Source of the DNA: Heliocidaris erythrogramma | Taxonomy: Eukaryota; Echinodermata; Echinoidea; Camarodonta; Echinometridae | Direction: 5' to 3' | Assembly (NCBI GenBank): GCA_025617745.1 | Contig: CM046858.1 | Location: 33,984,598 to 34,048,597, forward strand | DNA length: 64,000 bases | Shown: one piece after another, positions 1 through 11,611 of the stretch | Layout: each line of letters begins with the position of its first letter | How positions within the stretch are numbered: the stretch's first letter is position 1 | Made by a program: the position numbers and the translations under genes | Notes under the pieces: generated by a model | Seen by the model: only the letters and a program-made list of their open reading frames with translations | What the model was told of the DNA's origin: nothing | Database searches by the model: none

Positions 1-230
1 CTTTCGTTATGTTATTCCTTTATTCAAATTATCATCTTCTCTTCTATCTTTCCTTATGTTACTCTTAATATCTTTATCCTTCTATCATTTTATGTCTCTA
101 TCTTTCTTTATGTTATTCTTTGTTTTTATCCACTTATTTTTACTTTCCAACTTTCCTTTTGTTGTATTCTTTGTTTCCATTCATCATATTTTCTTCCATC
201 CTTCCTACCCTTCTATTCTCTCTTTATAGT
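1..230. repeat. Pyrimidine-rich low-complexity tract
   Basis: The + strand is strongly T/C biased, with loosely repeated words such as TTTATGTTATTCTT and CTATCTTTC. It looks like a decayed simple repeat. No coding signal is visible. Confidence 0.5.
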
Positions 231-836
231 TCATGTTTTCTTTGCATTATCCTTCTATTGTTTTCTTTATTCCCTTGTTTGTCGTTTTTAGCCTGAAAAC
301 GGGAAAAAATCATACTGAGATAGACTCTTTTTCAATTTGTCCCCTTGAAGACACCTTCCTGAAAAATGTTCGAAAATTTCTACCAACGCGACGCGACGTT
401 ACCCGACTGTTTAGCAAAAGCCCTACGGAAGTCGGTCAGAGTAATCTGTCTTGATACTATTTACAGTCTTTGGTATTAACTAATAATATTCAATAAAGTT
501 CCCCTGGTTTGTCATGTTATTTTTGTCATTTAATGTCATTTGTCGTTCGTTACCAAGCATATTAGTGTTATGAACATAAATTGACATCAGAGGTATCATG
601 TAAATTGAAATTTGGTCTGACTCACGCTCTAGTATAGGGCCTGCATATTGTTATATAATCATAATCATCAGATATTATAAATTCTTAGAAGTGGTCGGTA
701 AACGTATCGGACTTGCCCTATACAACTTAAAGGAAAAATTGAGTTCTTGGAAAGGTAAAAAATAATTTGTGAGCTTTCTCATTCTTTTTATGTTAGTTTG
801 GAAGATTATCATAGTAGATATGTCCCCTGAAAAGGA
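231..836. other. Unassigned AT-rich DNA
   Basis: Only short open frames occur, without recognisable domains or splice context. Nothing else could be supported here. Confidence 0.5.
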
Positions 837-1094
837 TTGCTCGTCAAATGCTCTCACATTCAAAATATCAGCTGAAGTATTCAGGCTGAACATGTGTATA
901 GTCCAATATACACATTTCTGTGTGCAGTGCATGCGACTCTCAGCAGGATTGGGTCAATTTCTATCATTTTGGTGATCCCAAAATCTTACAGCATACTCCA
1001 ATTCTTATGTGCTAAACAATCAATCTTTCCCATGCTTTGAGACAGTTTCTTTCACAATTCAATCTCATGACCAGAACTCAACTTTATCTTTAAA
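837..1094 (+). repeat. Dispersed repeat, copy A (partner at 24567-25064)
   Basis: This segment matches 24567-25064 in the same orientation, including shared words such as CAAAATAT, TGTGTGCAGT, CCAATTCTTAT and GAGACAGTTTCTTTCAC. The partner contains a poly(G)-bearing insert of about 280 bp that is absent here. Copies are diverged, so the duplication is not recent. Confidence 0.6.
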
Positions 1095-1558
1095 TAGAAT
1101 TCGGTTCACATTTTCAGCCGTTTAAAAAGAATTCTAGCTTATTATTTATTTAACTCTTTTTCGATGCTTAAACACGATCTTTTATAGATGACATATTGAG
1201 CAAATTCAATCAAGAAATGTATTTAAATACATGTTTATAAATATATATATTCAAAAAAGTGATTTTGATTTTATGTGTCATATCGAATTACCATAAACTT
1301 CTTATTCGTTAATGAATTAATTAACAATTGCTGGATAAGAATGCGTAAGATTGATCAAGATAATGTAGTGTATGATAGTAATATAACGAAAACAAACACC
1401 TATAGTATGGAATAAAAAATAATCCAGGTTAAGAAACATCAAATTAGATACTGAAGACATCTAAGAAATCTGTGACGATGATGATGTTCAAAGGACGCTA
1501 AACGTCGTCTCCCACTGTGAGGGTAAACTACAAGATACACTGAAAAAAACTCCTTGTG
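1095..1558. other. Unassigned AT-rich DNA
   Basis: AT-rich, with no convincing open frame and no repeat that could be recognised. Confidence 0.45.
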
Positions 1559-1824
1559 GAGGTGTCGTGGTATAGTGGTTTATTCACTTGACTTTCAATC
1601 CAAGGGTTGAGGGTTCGAATCTCAGCCCGACACTAGCGTCTTTTGGCAAGACATTAATCCACATTTTCCACTCTCCACCCAGGTGTAGTAAATTGATTAC
1701 GGCTGATTACGGCTGCCGGAGCTATAACCAGAGTAATAATATCCAAAAACCCTTTGGAAGCGCATAGGGACGTTATATCATAATGTGATATGCGCTATAC
1801 AAGAACAGTGGTATTATTATTATT
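1559..1824 (+). mobile_element. tRNA-derived SINE
   Basis: The first ~75 bases fold like a tRNA head. There is an A-box TGGTATAGTGG, a B-box GGTTCGAATCT and an anticodon-like loop CTTTCAA (TTC, Glu-like). A body of about 190 bp follows, ending in a GCGCTATAC motif and a short (TTA)n tail. A 3' body and simple-repeat tail make this a SINE and not a tRNA gene. It resembles the reverse-oriented element at 3461-3810 in layout. Confidence 0.75.
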
Positions 1825-2258
1825 GTAAAATTTTGACACAAAAGGTGTTTTAAAAACTTTACCAGCGTTCCGGGTTGATCGCATCTTATTACCTGGTGAA
1901 CTAATGCGATTATACACAGAAAATAATTTACCAGGCTTTTTTTGTGTGTATATTAATAACTAAATAAAACTCGACCTTTTCTACGATAAAAGCGATGAAA
2001 AAAGTAACAAATTGCGGACATACCACCAAAATAAGGAAAATGTCTCAGAATTCTTTCCGATAGAAACATGAGGAATAAAAAAACATCTGGAAACTTCGCA
2101 TAAACGCACATAACTATGATAACCTACCGTTCGATAAAGGTAGATTATCGCCCTTACAGAATACCATGAGAATATACATTTTTGTGAGGAAGGTATATTA
2201 TGTCGACAGTAGGGGACGAATGTGAGAAGTTCAGAGTAAGAAGAACAGTTTGTTGTCA
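1825..2258. other. Unassigned AT-rich DNA
   Basis: The longest open frame (107 codons, - strand) has no domain-like composition and no splice context. No feature called. Confidence 0.45.
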
Positions 2259-2421
2259 GGCTCGCAGAAGTTACGAAATAATTGTCTTTTTTTATTTCGT
2301 TCACACTGACATCATATCAAGAAAGGAGAAAACGATCGCAATTATTATAAAATGGTACATCAAATCAAATCTTCAAAACACTTATCACAACCGATTAGTC
2401 TTCACTCCAGGTCTATGACAT
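2259..2421 (+). repeat. Direct repeat, first copy
   Basis: 163 bp nearly identical to 2964-3129. The main difference is a 3 bp (ATG) length change plus a few substitutions. Two copies 700 bp apart with so few differences imply recent local duplication. Confidence 0.8.
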
Positions 2422-2635
2422 ATCTCCCCGACGAGAGAAAGTTTTGCCAATCAACGATTGTCAAAACTTTAACAAAACATCCTAGAAATGAATCGTTGTT
2501 CAATTGTTCTTCAAAAGTAATACAATCACTATCTTATATAAAATGTCAGCTGACACAAGAACTGTGCATAAAAACAAGGCTGCAAAAATGACATGTGCTC
2601 AAATATATAGTAATTTCAATAAAAGCTAATCATAA

Positions 2636-2789
2636 CTAGTCCAACTAGCCTAGAAACAGAGGCAACAAATGCCTCACCAAGCAATTGCCATGCAGCCAAC
2701 ACATGCAATCAAACTCTAAGACCTAGTCCAACTAGCCTAGAAACAAGCCTAGAAACAGAGGCAACAAACGCCTTACCAATTGCCATGCA
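2636..2789 (+). repeat. Two-copy imperfect tandem repeat
   Basis: A block beginning CTAGTCCAACTAGCCTAGAA occurs at 2636-2696 and again at 2723-2789. The second copy has its own small internal duplication of AAGCCTAGAAAC. Confidence 0.7.
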
Positions 2790-2963
2790 AAAACTTGAAA
2801 GTCCCTACAAAACTGCGGCAGCGTCTCAGGGAGACATACCACCAAAGCGAGTATATGGGATTGGAGTGGAATCAAAATTCCCTCGTGCGCATCGCATCGT
2901 TGTCATCAGCATAATAATAATGGCTTGGTTTCTACCCTTTTCGAACAAGCCCCCAATTGTCAT

Positions 2964-3129
2964 GGCTCACAGAAGTTACGAAATAATTGTCTTTTTTTAT
3001 TTCGTTCACACTGACATCATATCAAGAAAGGAGAAAACGATGATCGCAATTATTATAAAATGGTACCTCAAATCAAATCTTCAAAACACTTATCTCAACC
3101 AATTAGTCTTCACTCCAGGTCTATGACAT
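2964..3129 (+). repeat. Direct repeat, second copy
   Basis: Partner of 2259-2421; see that entry. Both copies end at the same word, CAGGTCTATGACAT. Confidence 0.8.
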
Positions 3130-3460
3130 TGTTTATTATCTTGAAAACATAAAAGTTGGGATTCATATAGTTATATAATGCCACTCAAGAAGACGCTCTT
3201 ATACAAGAATCTGCTAACTTTTTGCGGTATATACTATTGATCAACGTTGTAACGTTTAAATTGTTTGATCCAAGACATATCCATGTACAATGTATAATTA
3301 TGTCTTATCCTGTTCTTAATGTGTTTAAGGGCAAAGTATTGTCTATTTTTCTCCTGTTTGACAATCAGCACATAAGCCATTACATAATACTTGCCATTAA
3401 TATTTCAATCGCAAAATAATTTGCAATAGTTTCAAATTTAGCTTATTGTTTTTTTTTAAA
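3130..3460. other. Unassigned AT-rich DNA
   Basis: No coding or repeat structure recognised. Confidence 0.4.
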
Positions 3461-3810
3461 TAATAATAATAATAATAATAATAGCTTTTTCTTATTTAGC
3501 GCCTTACCAGTTACAATGTAACCGACCAAAGCGTTTACAGCATTATTTACCCCGGTCACTGGATCCAATTGCGATTCTGCACATTACAGTACACATTCCC
3601 CACTCCTCTGGGGAGCATTCCAGCCAAGCGCGCACATGCTTATCCAACCCAACCACATGACGTTCGCATCCTACTGAGTACCCATTAACACCTGAGTGGA
3701 GAGGAGCGATGTAGATAAAATACCAAGGGCATAAGTGCCGTGTCGAGGTTCGAACCCACGACCTTTGCATTAACATTCAAGTGATTAAACCACTCGACTG
3801 CGACACCTCT
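3461..3810 (-). mobile_element. tRNA-derived SINE, reverse orientation
   Basis: Read on the - strand, the element starts at 3810 with a tRNA-like head containing an A-box-like TCGAGTGGTTTAA and a B-box GGGTTCGAACC. It has a body of about 250 bp and ends at a (ATT)n tail at 3461-3482, just after a GGCGCTAAATAAG motif. The GCGCTA plus (ATT)n ending matches the SINE at 1559. It appears near full length. Confidence 0.75.
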
Positions 3811-3855
3811 ACTTTCTTTATATCGTATTTCATGACATCTGAACATCACAGCTGG

Positions 3856-3926
3856 ATCCCAATTGAAATTGGTTAAGGCGTTTGGCGTACAGTGCCAAAG
3901 ACCCGGGTTCGACTCCCGGCAGATAC
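3856..3926 (+). tRNA. tRNA-like sequence, probably a pseudo-tRNA or SINE head
   Basis: There is a perfect T-arm (CCGGG, loop TTCGACT, CCCGG) and a perfect anticodon stem (TTGGC/GCCAA) with a 7 nt loop GTACAGT. The D-arm region keeps GGTTAAGGCG as in tRNA-Leu/Ser. A T-run at 3928-3938 would terminate Pol III. The 5' acceptor strand does not pair with the 3' strand CAGATAC, and the implied anticodon is odd. A functional tRNA is therefore unlikely. Confidence 0.4.
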
Positions 3927-3938
3927 ATTTTTTTTTTC

Positions 3939-4711
3939 AAATCCTACAGTTATTTCCACAGAAAGGAAGTCAGTAAGGAGGAACAATGAATTCACCTTCG
4001 CAAATTATTTCTCTCGTTCAATTCAATTGATTTCTCACATTATATAAATATATTATACAGGCAGTGGTAACCGCTTTTGTGAAATTTTTTAAAAGATGAA
4101 TAAAAATATTTTACTAGTCTGTAAGCCATCAAGTAAAAAAATTGAACATTTTATTTTTTGAAATGTTAGTGCAATCACTAGTTGATAATAGCACAAAGTT
4201 GGATTACTGTTCCTGACTTGAGCCTTCCTTTCAGCTGCCTAATCTATACAACCATGATCATCTCGATTTTTTTGAAAATTATAAAGGGGTTTGGAAAAAG
4301 GACGCAATATATGCATCATTGCTATCCCCTTGACTTTGTTCTATTTTGATAATTCAAACTTTCTCCAATGATAAGGAGAAAATTATCTGAATATAATAAG
4401 TAATGTAACTTTAGATTATTTTATCGCTTTCGTTTTCAATATTCATATTGTTGTAGATAGCATATTGTAATAGGTCCTCCAAACTGAAAAAGGTGTTACC
4501 GTGCAAAACATTTTGAAAAAATGAAACTTAGTCATTTTGTAATTAGGAACAAATGGGAGAGCTGTCCGCCGGCACATCACAGAGGTTTTACCGATTTGGT
4601 CATTTTGAAATGTTCATATGTAAAGTGATTATAACTTTCATCTAGGCAATAGCCAGATTTTGTCTCGCCTACCTGTGACCAAATTACATGAATGGCGCCA
4701 AAGTGCATCAG
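3939..4711. other. Unassigned AT-rich DNA
   Basis: No open frame, repeat or RNA structure could be supported. Confidence 0.4.
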
Positions 4712-5368
4712 TATGCCTAGTTTACATTTGCTACGGCCATCGTACGATGGATTAGTCTACGATTTTCCTTGCGATTTGGGGGACATCGTAGGTGGCTACG
4801 GGCTACGATTTTTATGTTTACATTATTTACGGTCATCGTGCGATTTCATGTACTGGGCATCGTAGAGGGGCCAAAGACAAAGCCGTACAGAGGCTGTACG
4901 GAGATCGTACAGAGATTGTACGGAGGTCGTAGGGAGATCGTGCGATTTCTGCGCGGTTACAGTAACATATTCACGGAAATCGTACAGAGATCGTGCAATT
5001 TCCATACAGAGCCTATGCGATGATCGTTCGGATACCTTACGATCTTACGATTTCTTTACGATGCTTTTTTGCTCCCCTGTTGAAAAAAAATCGTACGCTC
5101 TCTGCATGATCAGCGCAAGGCCTCCGCACAATGACCCTGCGCTGATCGTACGATGCCACCTACGATGTTTTTAAGGGCTACGATCCTACGATTTTGAAAA
5201 ATTTGTATAACTCCGCGCTAAACAAAATCGTAGAGGCTACGGACCGTGAATCCGTACGAAAATCGTACGATCGTCTTATGCCACCCCAGGGAGATCGTGC
5301 GATTAGAGGGATACGATCAGTTTACGGTCACCCTACGATGATCGTAGACCAAATGTAAATGGGGCATA
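4712..5368 (+). mobile_element. TIR element packed with ATCGTACG-type motifs
   Basis: The ends are inverted copies. The left end reads TATGCCTAGTTTACATTTG and the right end, reversed, reads TATGCCCCATTTACATTTGG. TA may be the target duplication. The interior is unusual, with dozens of variants of ATCGTACGAT, GATCGTGCG and TACGATTTT in both orientations. A relative lies reversed at 55060-55574. No transposase frame is present, so it is non-autonomous; its superfamily was not assigned. Confidence 0.65.
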
Positions 5369-7341
5369 ACCAATGTTTGTTTTGTCGTACTTGGAACAAT
5401 GTATGGAAAGCTACTAGTTTAATATAAGAGAGTCTTGTTGGTAAAAACTTATATTTAACCTAAAAATGATATATGACCATACATGACATATGAACGTAGC
5501 ATGTGACCCTCGACAGCACCATAACATGAAGGTCCCCAAGTGCATCTCTAACCCAAGTTTGGTCACAATAGGATCAACGGTTGCCAAGTCATTTGTCATA
5601 AGACTTGGAAAATATGGTCCTGCATTATATAGAACACGATTGCAAAGGCTTTCAAGAAATCTACCTTAAGTCACTACAGTGACATATTACATGATCCGAA
5701 CATGATTTCTATATTATAGGCAAAGCAATCAACAATAGTATATTGAAATTGCACTTGAAACAGAAACTACATGAAGAACCATATTCATGTTATTGGAATT
5801 TGCATATGGGACGTACTTCACTTTTCTAGCCATGGCGTAACATATTAATGAAGAAAATAAAGTAACTGATACATATTCATTATTATTCAGTTCTTAAAAA
5901 TCTGAAGATATGAGATCATGCATGCTCTGGTACAATACTGGGTAACTGTTGAGTGCTATGTCTGGATGGTAATTATGTATTCCAAGTTAACCCCATGGTA
6001 GGATCCATAAGCCTGATGAACCCAAATTTTATCAACATTTCTTGGATGAGAAACCCACACAGCCTATATTGTGCCCGAACCTTGCCCACTCTGCAAACTA
6101 TTACACCCAGATGGGTCAAGTGGGCACCATAAAGGGCCTATCGATATTATATTACAATTGTTGCTTTGAAATTCTTGATAATGCCTTGTAATCGTATAGT
6201 TGATGACATATGACTACCTATTAACAAGCGAGTAAAGCGAGTGAACAGAATTTTATGGCTTTTATTCATGCCTGGAGTCAGTGATGGTGCGTCATCCACT
6301 CGTCATCTATCAGATCCATAAAGGATGGCGGAGTTTGAAATTAGAAAGAATTACATACATCTTACCGTGGCCTAATTATTCTTCGTGTTTTTGAATTTTC
6401 CTTATTGCTTTTGTAACTGTACTTGGTCCCATTTGATAACAGGTAGATTCTAGATTTCTTTTCTTCGTGTAAATCAATGATGGTCCACTAGCAGCAAAGC
6501 AGAACCAAACATGATTTTAGTTGTATTGCGACCAGCATTCTAGTGCTCTAAAAGACGAGGTTTCACCATTTCAATACCTAAATTATCTTACACGGTTGCT
6601 CTCACGCTCCCTCTACATACAGACATAAGCAGATGTAGAAATTCGTCCTACCAGTGGCACAAAATCGAGGGGCAAATTTTCCTTCATCAGGGGGGGGGGG
6701 GAGGATCGTACCCCCTCATAAAACCATAATTTTGCAGTATAACGAATACCTTTCTCGTACTGAGAAATACATAGTTTCTACATGCAGTAATATAAAGGGA
6801 AATCCAACCTTAAAGGAAAACCTGAATGGCAAGTTTTTCTGAAAGAAAGAGGTAAAATTCAGAGAAGCAGATTGCTAAAAGATTGAACAAAATTGGAAAA
6901 GGAATAAGAAAGTTATGATTTGGGACGGTTGTAATCACTATACATGTGGCTGCCCTCGTAAAACTTTCTACGAGGGAGTTTCGTCTACATATGTCCAACT
7001 GTTGCTATTTACAAGGCACGCCTACTCAATCAATGCTGGACACGATTTTGCTAAAATGCGACAAACTTTTGTTTATTCAGCTAAAACTCCAACATTGGTT
7101 TCATCACGAACATAACTTCAGTTCATACTCCGGTCGTACCTTCAGATAACAATCTGTAATGAAAATGAACAAACAAATAATAAACTAAATGTCTAAAGCT
7201 GCAAAGGGATTAACTAATACTGTTAATGTATCATAATGGTTTTTGTAATCTACCAAAAAACTGCTAATTTGAGATAAATTAATCACATTGATTTTAAAGG
7301 AAGAAATGTTGACTTTTGACTATAATAGTAATTTGTTTCAG
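5369..7341. other. Unassigned intergenic or intronic DNA
   Basis: AT-rich, with only short frames. A poly(G) run lies at about 6690-6702. No protein family, RNA or repeat was recognised in the rest. Confidence 0.4.
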
Positions 7342-7398
7342 TGATCAACAATGTCAGCAAGAAAAACCAGAATATTAAATGCTCTACGAAGACAAAAT
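7342..7398 (+). CDS. Possible tiny first coding exon
   Basis: A good acceptor (ATTTGTTTCAG, ending 7341) and an ideal donor (GTAAGT at 7399) enclose 57 bases. An ATG at 7351 gives MSARKTRILNALRRQN, which is basic and ends in phase 0. The protein was not recognised. Phase 0 would be compatible with the leader exon at 25308, whose sequence is open in phase 0 upstream of its own ATG, but the gap is 18 kb and joining them is speculation. A chance pairing of splice-like words is also possible. Confidence 0.25.
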
Positions 7399-8243
7399 GT
7401 AAGTTTGCTTCTTCCTAATTAAGTATAGTTATACTTGGATTATAATAAAACAACATAATAACACAAGATTAAAGTTAAACCGGATTAAAATGGCAATGTG
7501 AACGAACCCTGTATTCATAATGTACAGTAAACTACCTAGTCAAAGGAGGAAGTAAACGAGGATGAATGTGAAAGGGGCCACATTCCACAGTAATCCGCTC
7601 ATACACCCTTACGCTGAGGTAACTAATGTACAGACCCTCTTTGTTATCCTAATAAAAACCCAGGCTTGCTCTATGTACATCTATAATACATCACACAACT
7701 TAATATCACAATGATCCTCTTCTTTGCAGAACTATGGAACTATATAAGTATATCAACAACACTAAATTAAACTCAAATGCTTAATCAAAGACAAAGAAAT
7801 CAACCTTCGTATGCTACATATTATACGCTATACTCTCTATGTCTACCCATAACATAATATCTTCGTATGTTCTTCAACTAAAACACTTTTATTTTATCTT
7901 AAAGCTTCATATTCATTCTACAACAGATTTATATCAAAACTAGAAAGGCCGTCAAAGGCGGCAGACCCACGCCTTAACCCAATAGGTTTTGTTTTGTTGC
8001 GATTATTTTTGTAAGCAGTAGCCATTCAAAGGGGATAACAAGAGGCACATCTCCCCCCCCCCCCCCAACAAATTTTGCCATATCCAGGTCATAGCTTTGT
8101 GTGTCCCCACCCTTCAAAAAATTCTTCTGAAAAAGATATTTTATTATTGAAACATCCCTCCCCTAAAAGTAATTGATTAGACATGTCAGAGAGCGTGGCG
8201 TGGTGAGAAAAAAAATGTTAGCAATTTGTATTCAGTGTTCAGT
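7399..8243. other. Unassigned AT-rich DNA with a poly(C) run
   Basis: A poly(C) tract lies near 8051-8066. No gene was recognised. The word CCCACGCC near 7970 is mirrored by GGCGTGGG near 9440, possibly the ends of a decayed element that encloses the younger insertion at 8244-8418. Confidence 0.35.
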
Positions 8244-8418
8244 CCAAGGCCGTACGCAGAAATTTTTTTCCTGGGGGGGCAAGATGATCGCTTTCAAAGG
8301 AACCCATAACTTGAAGTCTAAAACCCGATTAAAAAAAAGTATGATTTTGAAATTTCTGGGGGGGGGGGGGGGGGGGGGCAACTGCCCCCCCCCCCCTGCC
8401 CGCTGCGTACGGCCTTGG
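8244..8418. mobile_element. 175 bp poly(G)/poly(C) MITE with 6 bp target duplication
   Basis: Perfect 16 bp terminal inverted repeats (CCAAGGCCGTACGCAG and its complement) bound the element. It is flanked by identical 6 bp direct repeats TTCAGT at 8238-8243 and 8419-8424. Inside are a G7 run, a long G run (about 8350-8369) and a C run (about 8384-8397). There is no coding capacity. Clean ends and a perfect target duplication suggest a fairly young insertion. Confidence 0.85.
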
Positions 8419-8424
8419 TTCAGT

Positions 8425-9119
8425 CATGTCAGTGTTAGTAAATGTATTCATGTTCTATCTTTACATTGCAATTCGGGTTGTTGTTTTTTTTCATCGGGCT
8501 TGGATAAAATAAATATGACGACAAAAGAAGTTGGATCTCGACTTGAAAATGACGTGCATGCGAGGCACAGAGCTTACTCACTCAGTACTACAGTCAGCCG
8601 GCCCCAGGCGCACTTCGCGACAGTGCTGTGTATAGTTATGTACGTACACTACAGCTACTCAGCCACTCACTCAGATCAACACATGCGACACTCGCGAGTG
8701 CGATAGACTCACTCACGTCGAACAAACGCACCAGATTTTCACCGAAAACAATTAAAATCACGTACTACACGTCCACCAGGATAAAATAAATCACAAAAAC
8801 TTCCACAACAAAGTGGAAAGAACCGGGGAAAATAAACAGAAATGCACAGAAGATAAGAAATAGGAGAAATTAGACGTGCTAGGCTATACGTATACCGTAT
8901 ACCTATAGCGGCTTTCGATTTCGCATACGAGAGTACAGTTCAAGCGCGAAAAATCCCTTGTTGCTGGGATACGTTGGCTTTGAATATTCATTGCAGGCTC
9001 GTGCGGATTTGAAGTGAAATAGCAAATAATGGGTCTAAAAGTCTTCTAAAATTCATAAACCTGAAATAGATTTTTGGTGAGACGAAGTAATGAGTGTTTT
9101 GATTGACCAAAATATTTCT
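8425..9119. other. Unassigned DNA
   Basis: The 177-codon + frame across 8173-8706 runs through the poly(G) MITE and is not a gene. Nothing else recognised. Confidence 0.4.
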
Positions 9120-9455
9120 GCATCGGCAGGCGAAGTTTGGGGTCATCAAACTTTCTAGTTTCTATCCTGTCACTCTCTGAACTGAAGTTCCTATACTTTA
9201 CTACAGGGTCAAAAGTTCAAGGTCACACAGAATTTGCAGGGGTCAACCAATCATCACCAAAATCTAATCGATTCTTTCCTGTCACTTTCTGAACATTCCC
9301 TGAAAATTTGGTGCAAATCCGTTCACCCGTTCTCTTGTTATCTTGTACACAAACAAACAAACAAACAAACAAACAAACAAAAAAAAAAAACAAAAAAACA
9401 TACGGAGCCCTTTACATAACCCTGCCGATTTCATCGGCGTGGGTAACAATAATAT
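9120..9455 (+). repeat. Dispersed-repeat-like segment ending in (CAAA)n
   Basis: The text contains two near-repeats of a CCTGTCAC(T/C)TCTGAA-type block and ends in ACAAACAAAC units followed by an A-rich run. It is bracketed by GCATCGGCAGG and GATTTCATCGGCGTGGG. Such tails mark dispersed repeats, but the family was not identified. Confidence 0.4.
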
Positions 9456-9535
9456 AGGAATATAGTGTTCTTACCGAATTGGGCTTATGTAGTTGTCCAC
9501 AAATAACTAAAACTTGAACTTTCTGCTACAGTATA

Positions 9536-10192
9536 TGTGACCCGCCGCCTCAAAACCTACAATAAGTCGCACGGACCACAAAGTAGCAAACAGCCCAAAA
9601 TAGAAAATTTGCTTGGATCAGTCGATTTTCTGTTTTTGATAGAAATGGGTAGTTTCATTATCATTCTATCATGTCTCAAGTTTGTGAGTCGTAATTCGAC
9701 TTAGAAATATGTTTTGGGGGCATTTTAAAATGACTCCTTTTTTTTCACCTGTATAGAGCTAATGAATGTTTGGAGAGCTTTTGTAATACTTTCATTCAAT
9801 GCCAAATTACTACTTTACCTCTAAAGGTATTAAATTGATTTTTGGAGTGAGTAATGAATAGGTCCTCCTGGAGCAGCTTGCCAAAATTCAGCCTAATCTG
9901 ATAATCCCTTCATACCAGTTGCTATGGCCATTTGAATACCCAGTTTTACTTGGGCGCACACAGAGAGCGAAGGCTTAGCACTCTTTTGTTCCGAACTTAA
10001 ATGGCCATTTTCTCTGAATAGGAGTTATTGATTGCTGGTTACATACTAATTCTAAATGTGATACGTTATCATTGAGTAAACTAGGCAAGTGATATACCAT
10101 TGGAAAGCTGAGAATCTCTACTTTCAGAAAATGTATAAAACAAAAAATATAATTTTGGCGACTTATTGTAGGTTTTGAGGCGTCGGGTCACA
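9536..10192 (+). mobile_element. TIR element, TGTGACCC family, full copy
   Basis: The ends are inverted copies: TGTGACCCGCCGCCTCAAAA at the left and the complement of TGTGACCCGACGCCTCAAAA at the right. The terminal repeats extend for about 35 bp to AATAAGTCGC. TA flanks both sides. 657 bp with no transposase. A second, reversed copy lies at 13463-13997. Confidence 0.8.
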
Positions 10193-10738
10193 TATGATTC
10201 ACACCTTACTGCATCACTTTGACTATGAGAATGACTGGTATCTTTACTTCTAAGAAGTTACTCTTGGGGAGAACAAAGAACTCATTATGAGTCATACCAA
10301 GGACCAACTGAGCAAATATATGCCCCTGGTAGTAGTCTTATGATCAGACTCCTTTAAAAACAGGTTACAAGGCATATTACAGTTCATCACTACACACTGC
10401 TGTAGTGACAATACATATGGGAATTTCAAATTAGCCGAATCGGTAATGTCACGGTATTCATGTGATGAAGTCACGGACAACCCCCCCCCCCCCCCCTCCC
10501 CCACCCCGCCCCCATTTTTGCTCTGACACACAAACTGACTAAAATGTCATTTGTTCAAAAGCACTTACTCAGTAGGATCTCTTTCTTTTATGATGACCTA
10601 TAACAATATGTTATCTACAGTATATTTGGAGTATTTCCCCTAGGAGAAAAGGGCGCTTTAACCGCAATTTAACGATATTTTAGTGTACGACAAACTGTAG
10701 TGTTAACCGTCAATATGTCAAAATCGACTCATCATATT
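10193..10738. other. Unassigned DNA with a poly(C) run
   Basis: The poly(C)-rich stretch at 10482-10504 is the only notable feature. No gene recognised. Confidence 0.4.
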
Positions 10739-10810
10739 GGCTTGTCTCGAATGGGTGGGTTGCGGGAGCGGGATGGGAGCGGAAACGGGCACACCCTTTC
10801 GAGACAAGCC
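10739..10810. repeat. Inverted repeat (hairpin)
   Basis: GGCTTGTCTCGAATGGGTG at 10739 is inverted, with small mismatches, at 10790-10810. A G-rich spacer separates the arms. A long poly(G) run follows at about 10879-10892. It may be the end of a decayed foldback element. Confidence 0.5.
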
Positions 10811-11611
10811 CCCGGTTATCTCGAATGGACGCGTTCCCAGCGAGAAGTTCAATGAACGCGCCACTTCGTGACAACCGGGGGGGGGGGGGGGAAGGGGCTT
10901 TCCTCGAATGGGTGTGTTGAGTAGACTTTTTTAACAGACGTTTTAGAAATTTTTGAAAAATGTACTCTTGCTGGTTTTTTCGTTTTTCTTTTGTCTAAGA
11001 TGTAGAAAATATAATAAAACAGTATCTAAAAAAAGCTTTTGACAAGGAAATCATTATTTGTGCAAAATAAATAGGAGAATTGAATAATTATGCATTAAAA
11101 CACACGGGGACGAAAGGGCAAGTGGCGTAGCTAGGATTTTTTATTTTTATTTTTTTTTTTTTTGGCGTGACCTGTTAAATATTGTGAAATTGTGTTACAG
11201 ACATGTGCTGACATAAGCCAAGGTGTGTTTATCATCTTTCCAAAGTTAGAAACACCTTTTAATGCCACTATCATTCTATCAATACCCACTATCAAAAGTC
11301 AAAACGCATATCAAAAGGTCGTTTGTATACCCGCCCCCCCCCCAACTCCCCATACAAGGGGTAGGCCTATATGCTCGTACCTCCTTTTCAAAAGTGACCC
11401 CTATCCCGCAGAAGTTGCAATTAAAGTAGAACGTTAATGATTTTAAATATTGGCTTAATACTTATTATTGCATAGATGGCATAAATTAAACAAGGTTATC
11501 CAAATTCAACGCTTGGAAACATTTGAAGTAATGATTATTATCAATTATAAAACGGTAAAATACAGCCCCCGATATAGCAGCTGAAGAGCTCCTCGAACGC
11601 TGCTGAGATAT

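Noticed and set aside
1559-1633. Functional tRNA-Glu gene
   Set aside because: The tRNA-like head is joined to a SINE body with a simple-repeat tail and no proper terminator follows the head.
8173-8706. 177-codon + frame
   Set aside because: It runs straight through the poly(G) MITE at 8244-8418 and gives a polyglycine run; no homologue pattern.
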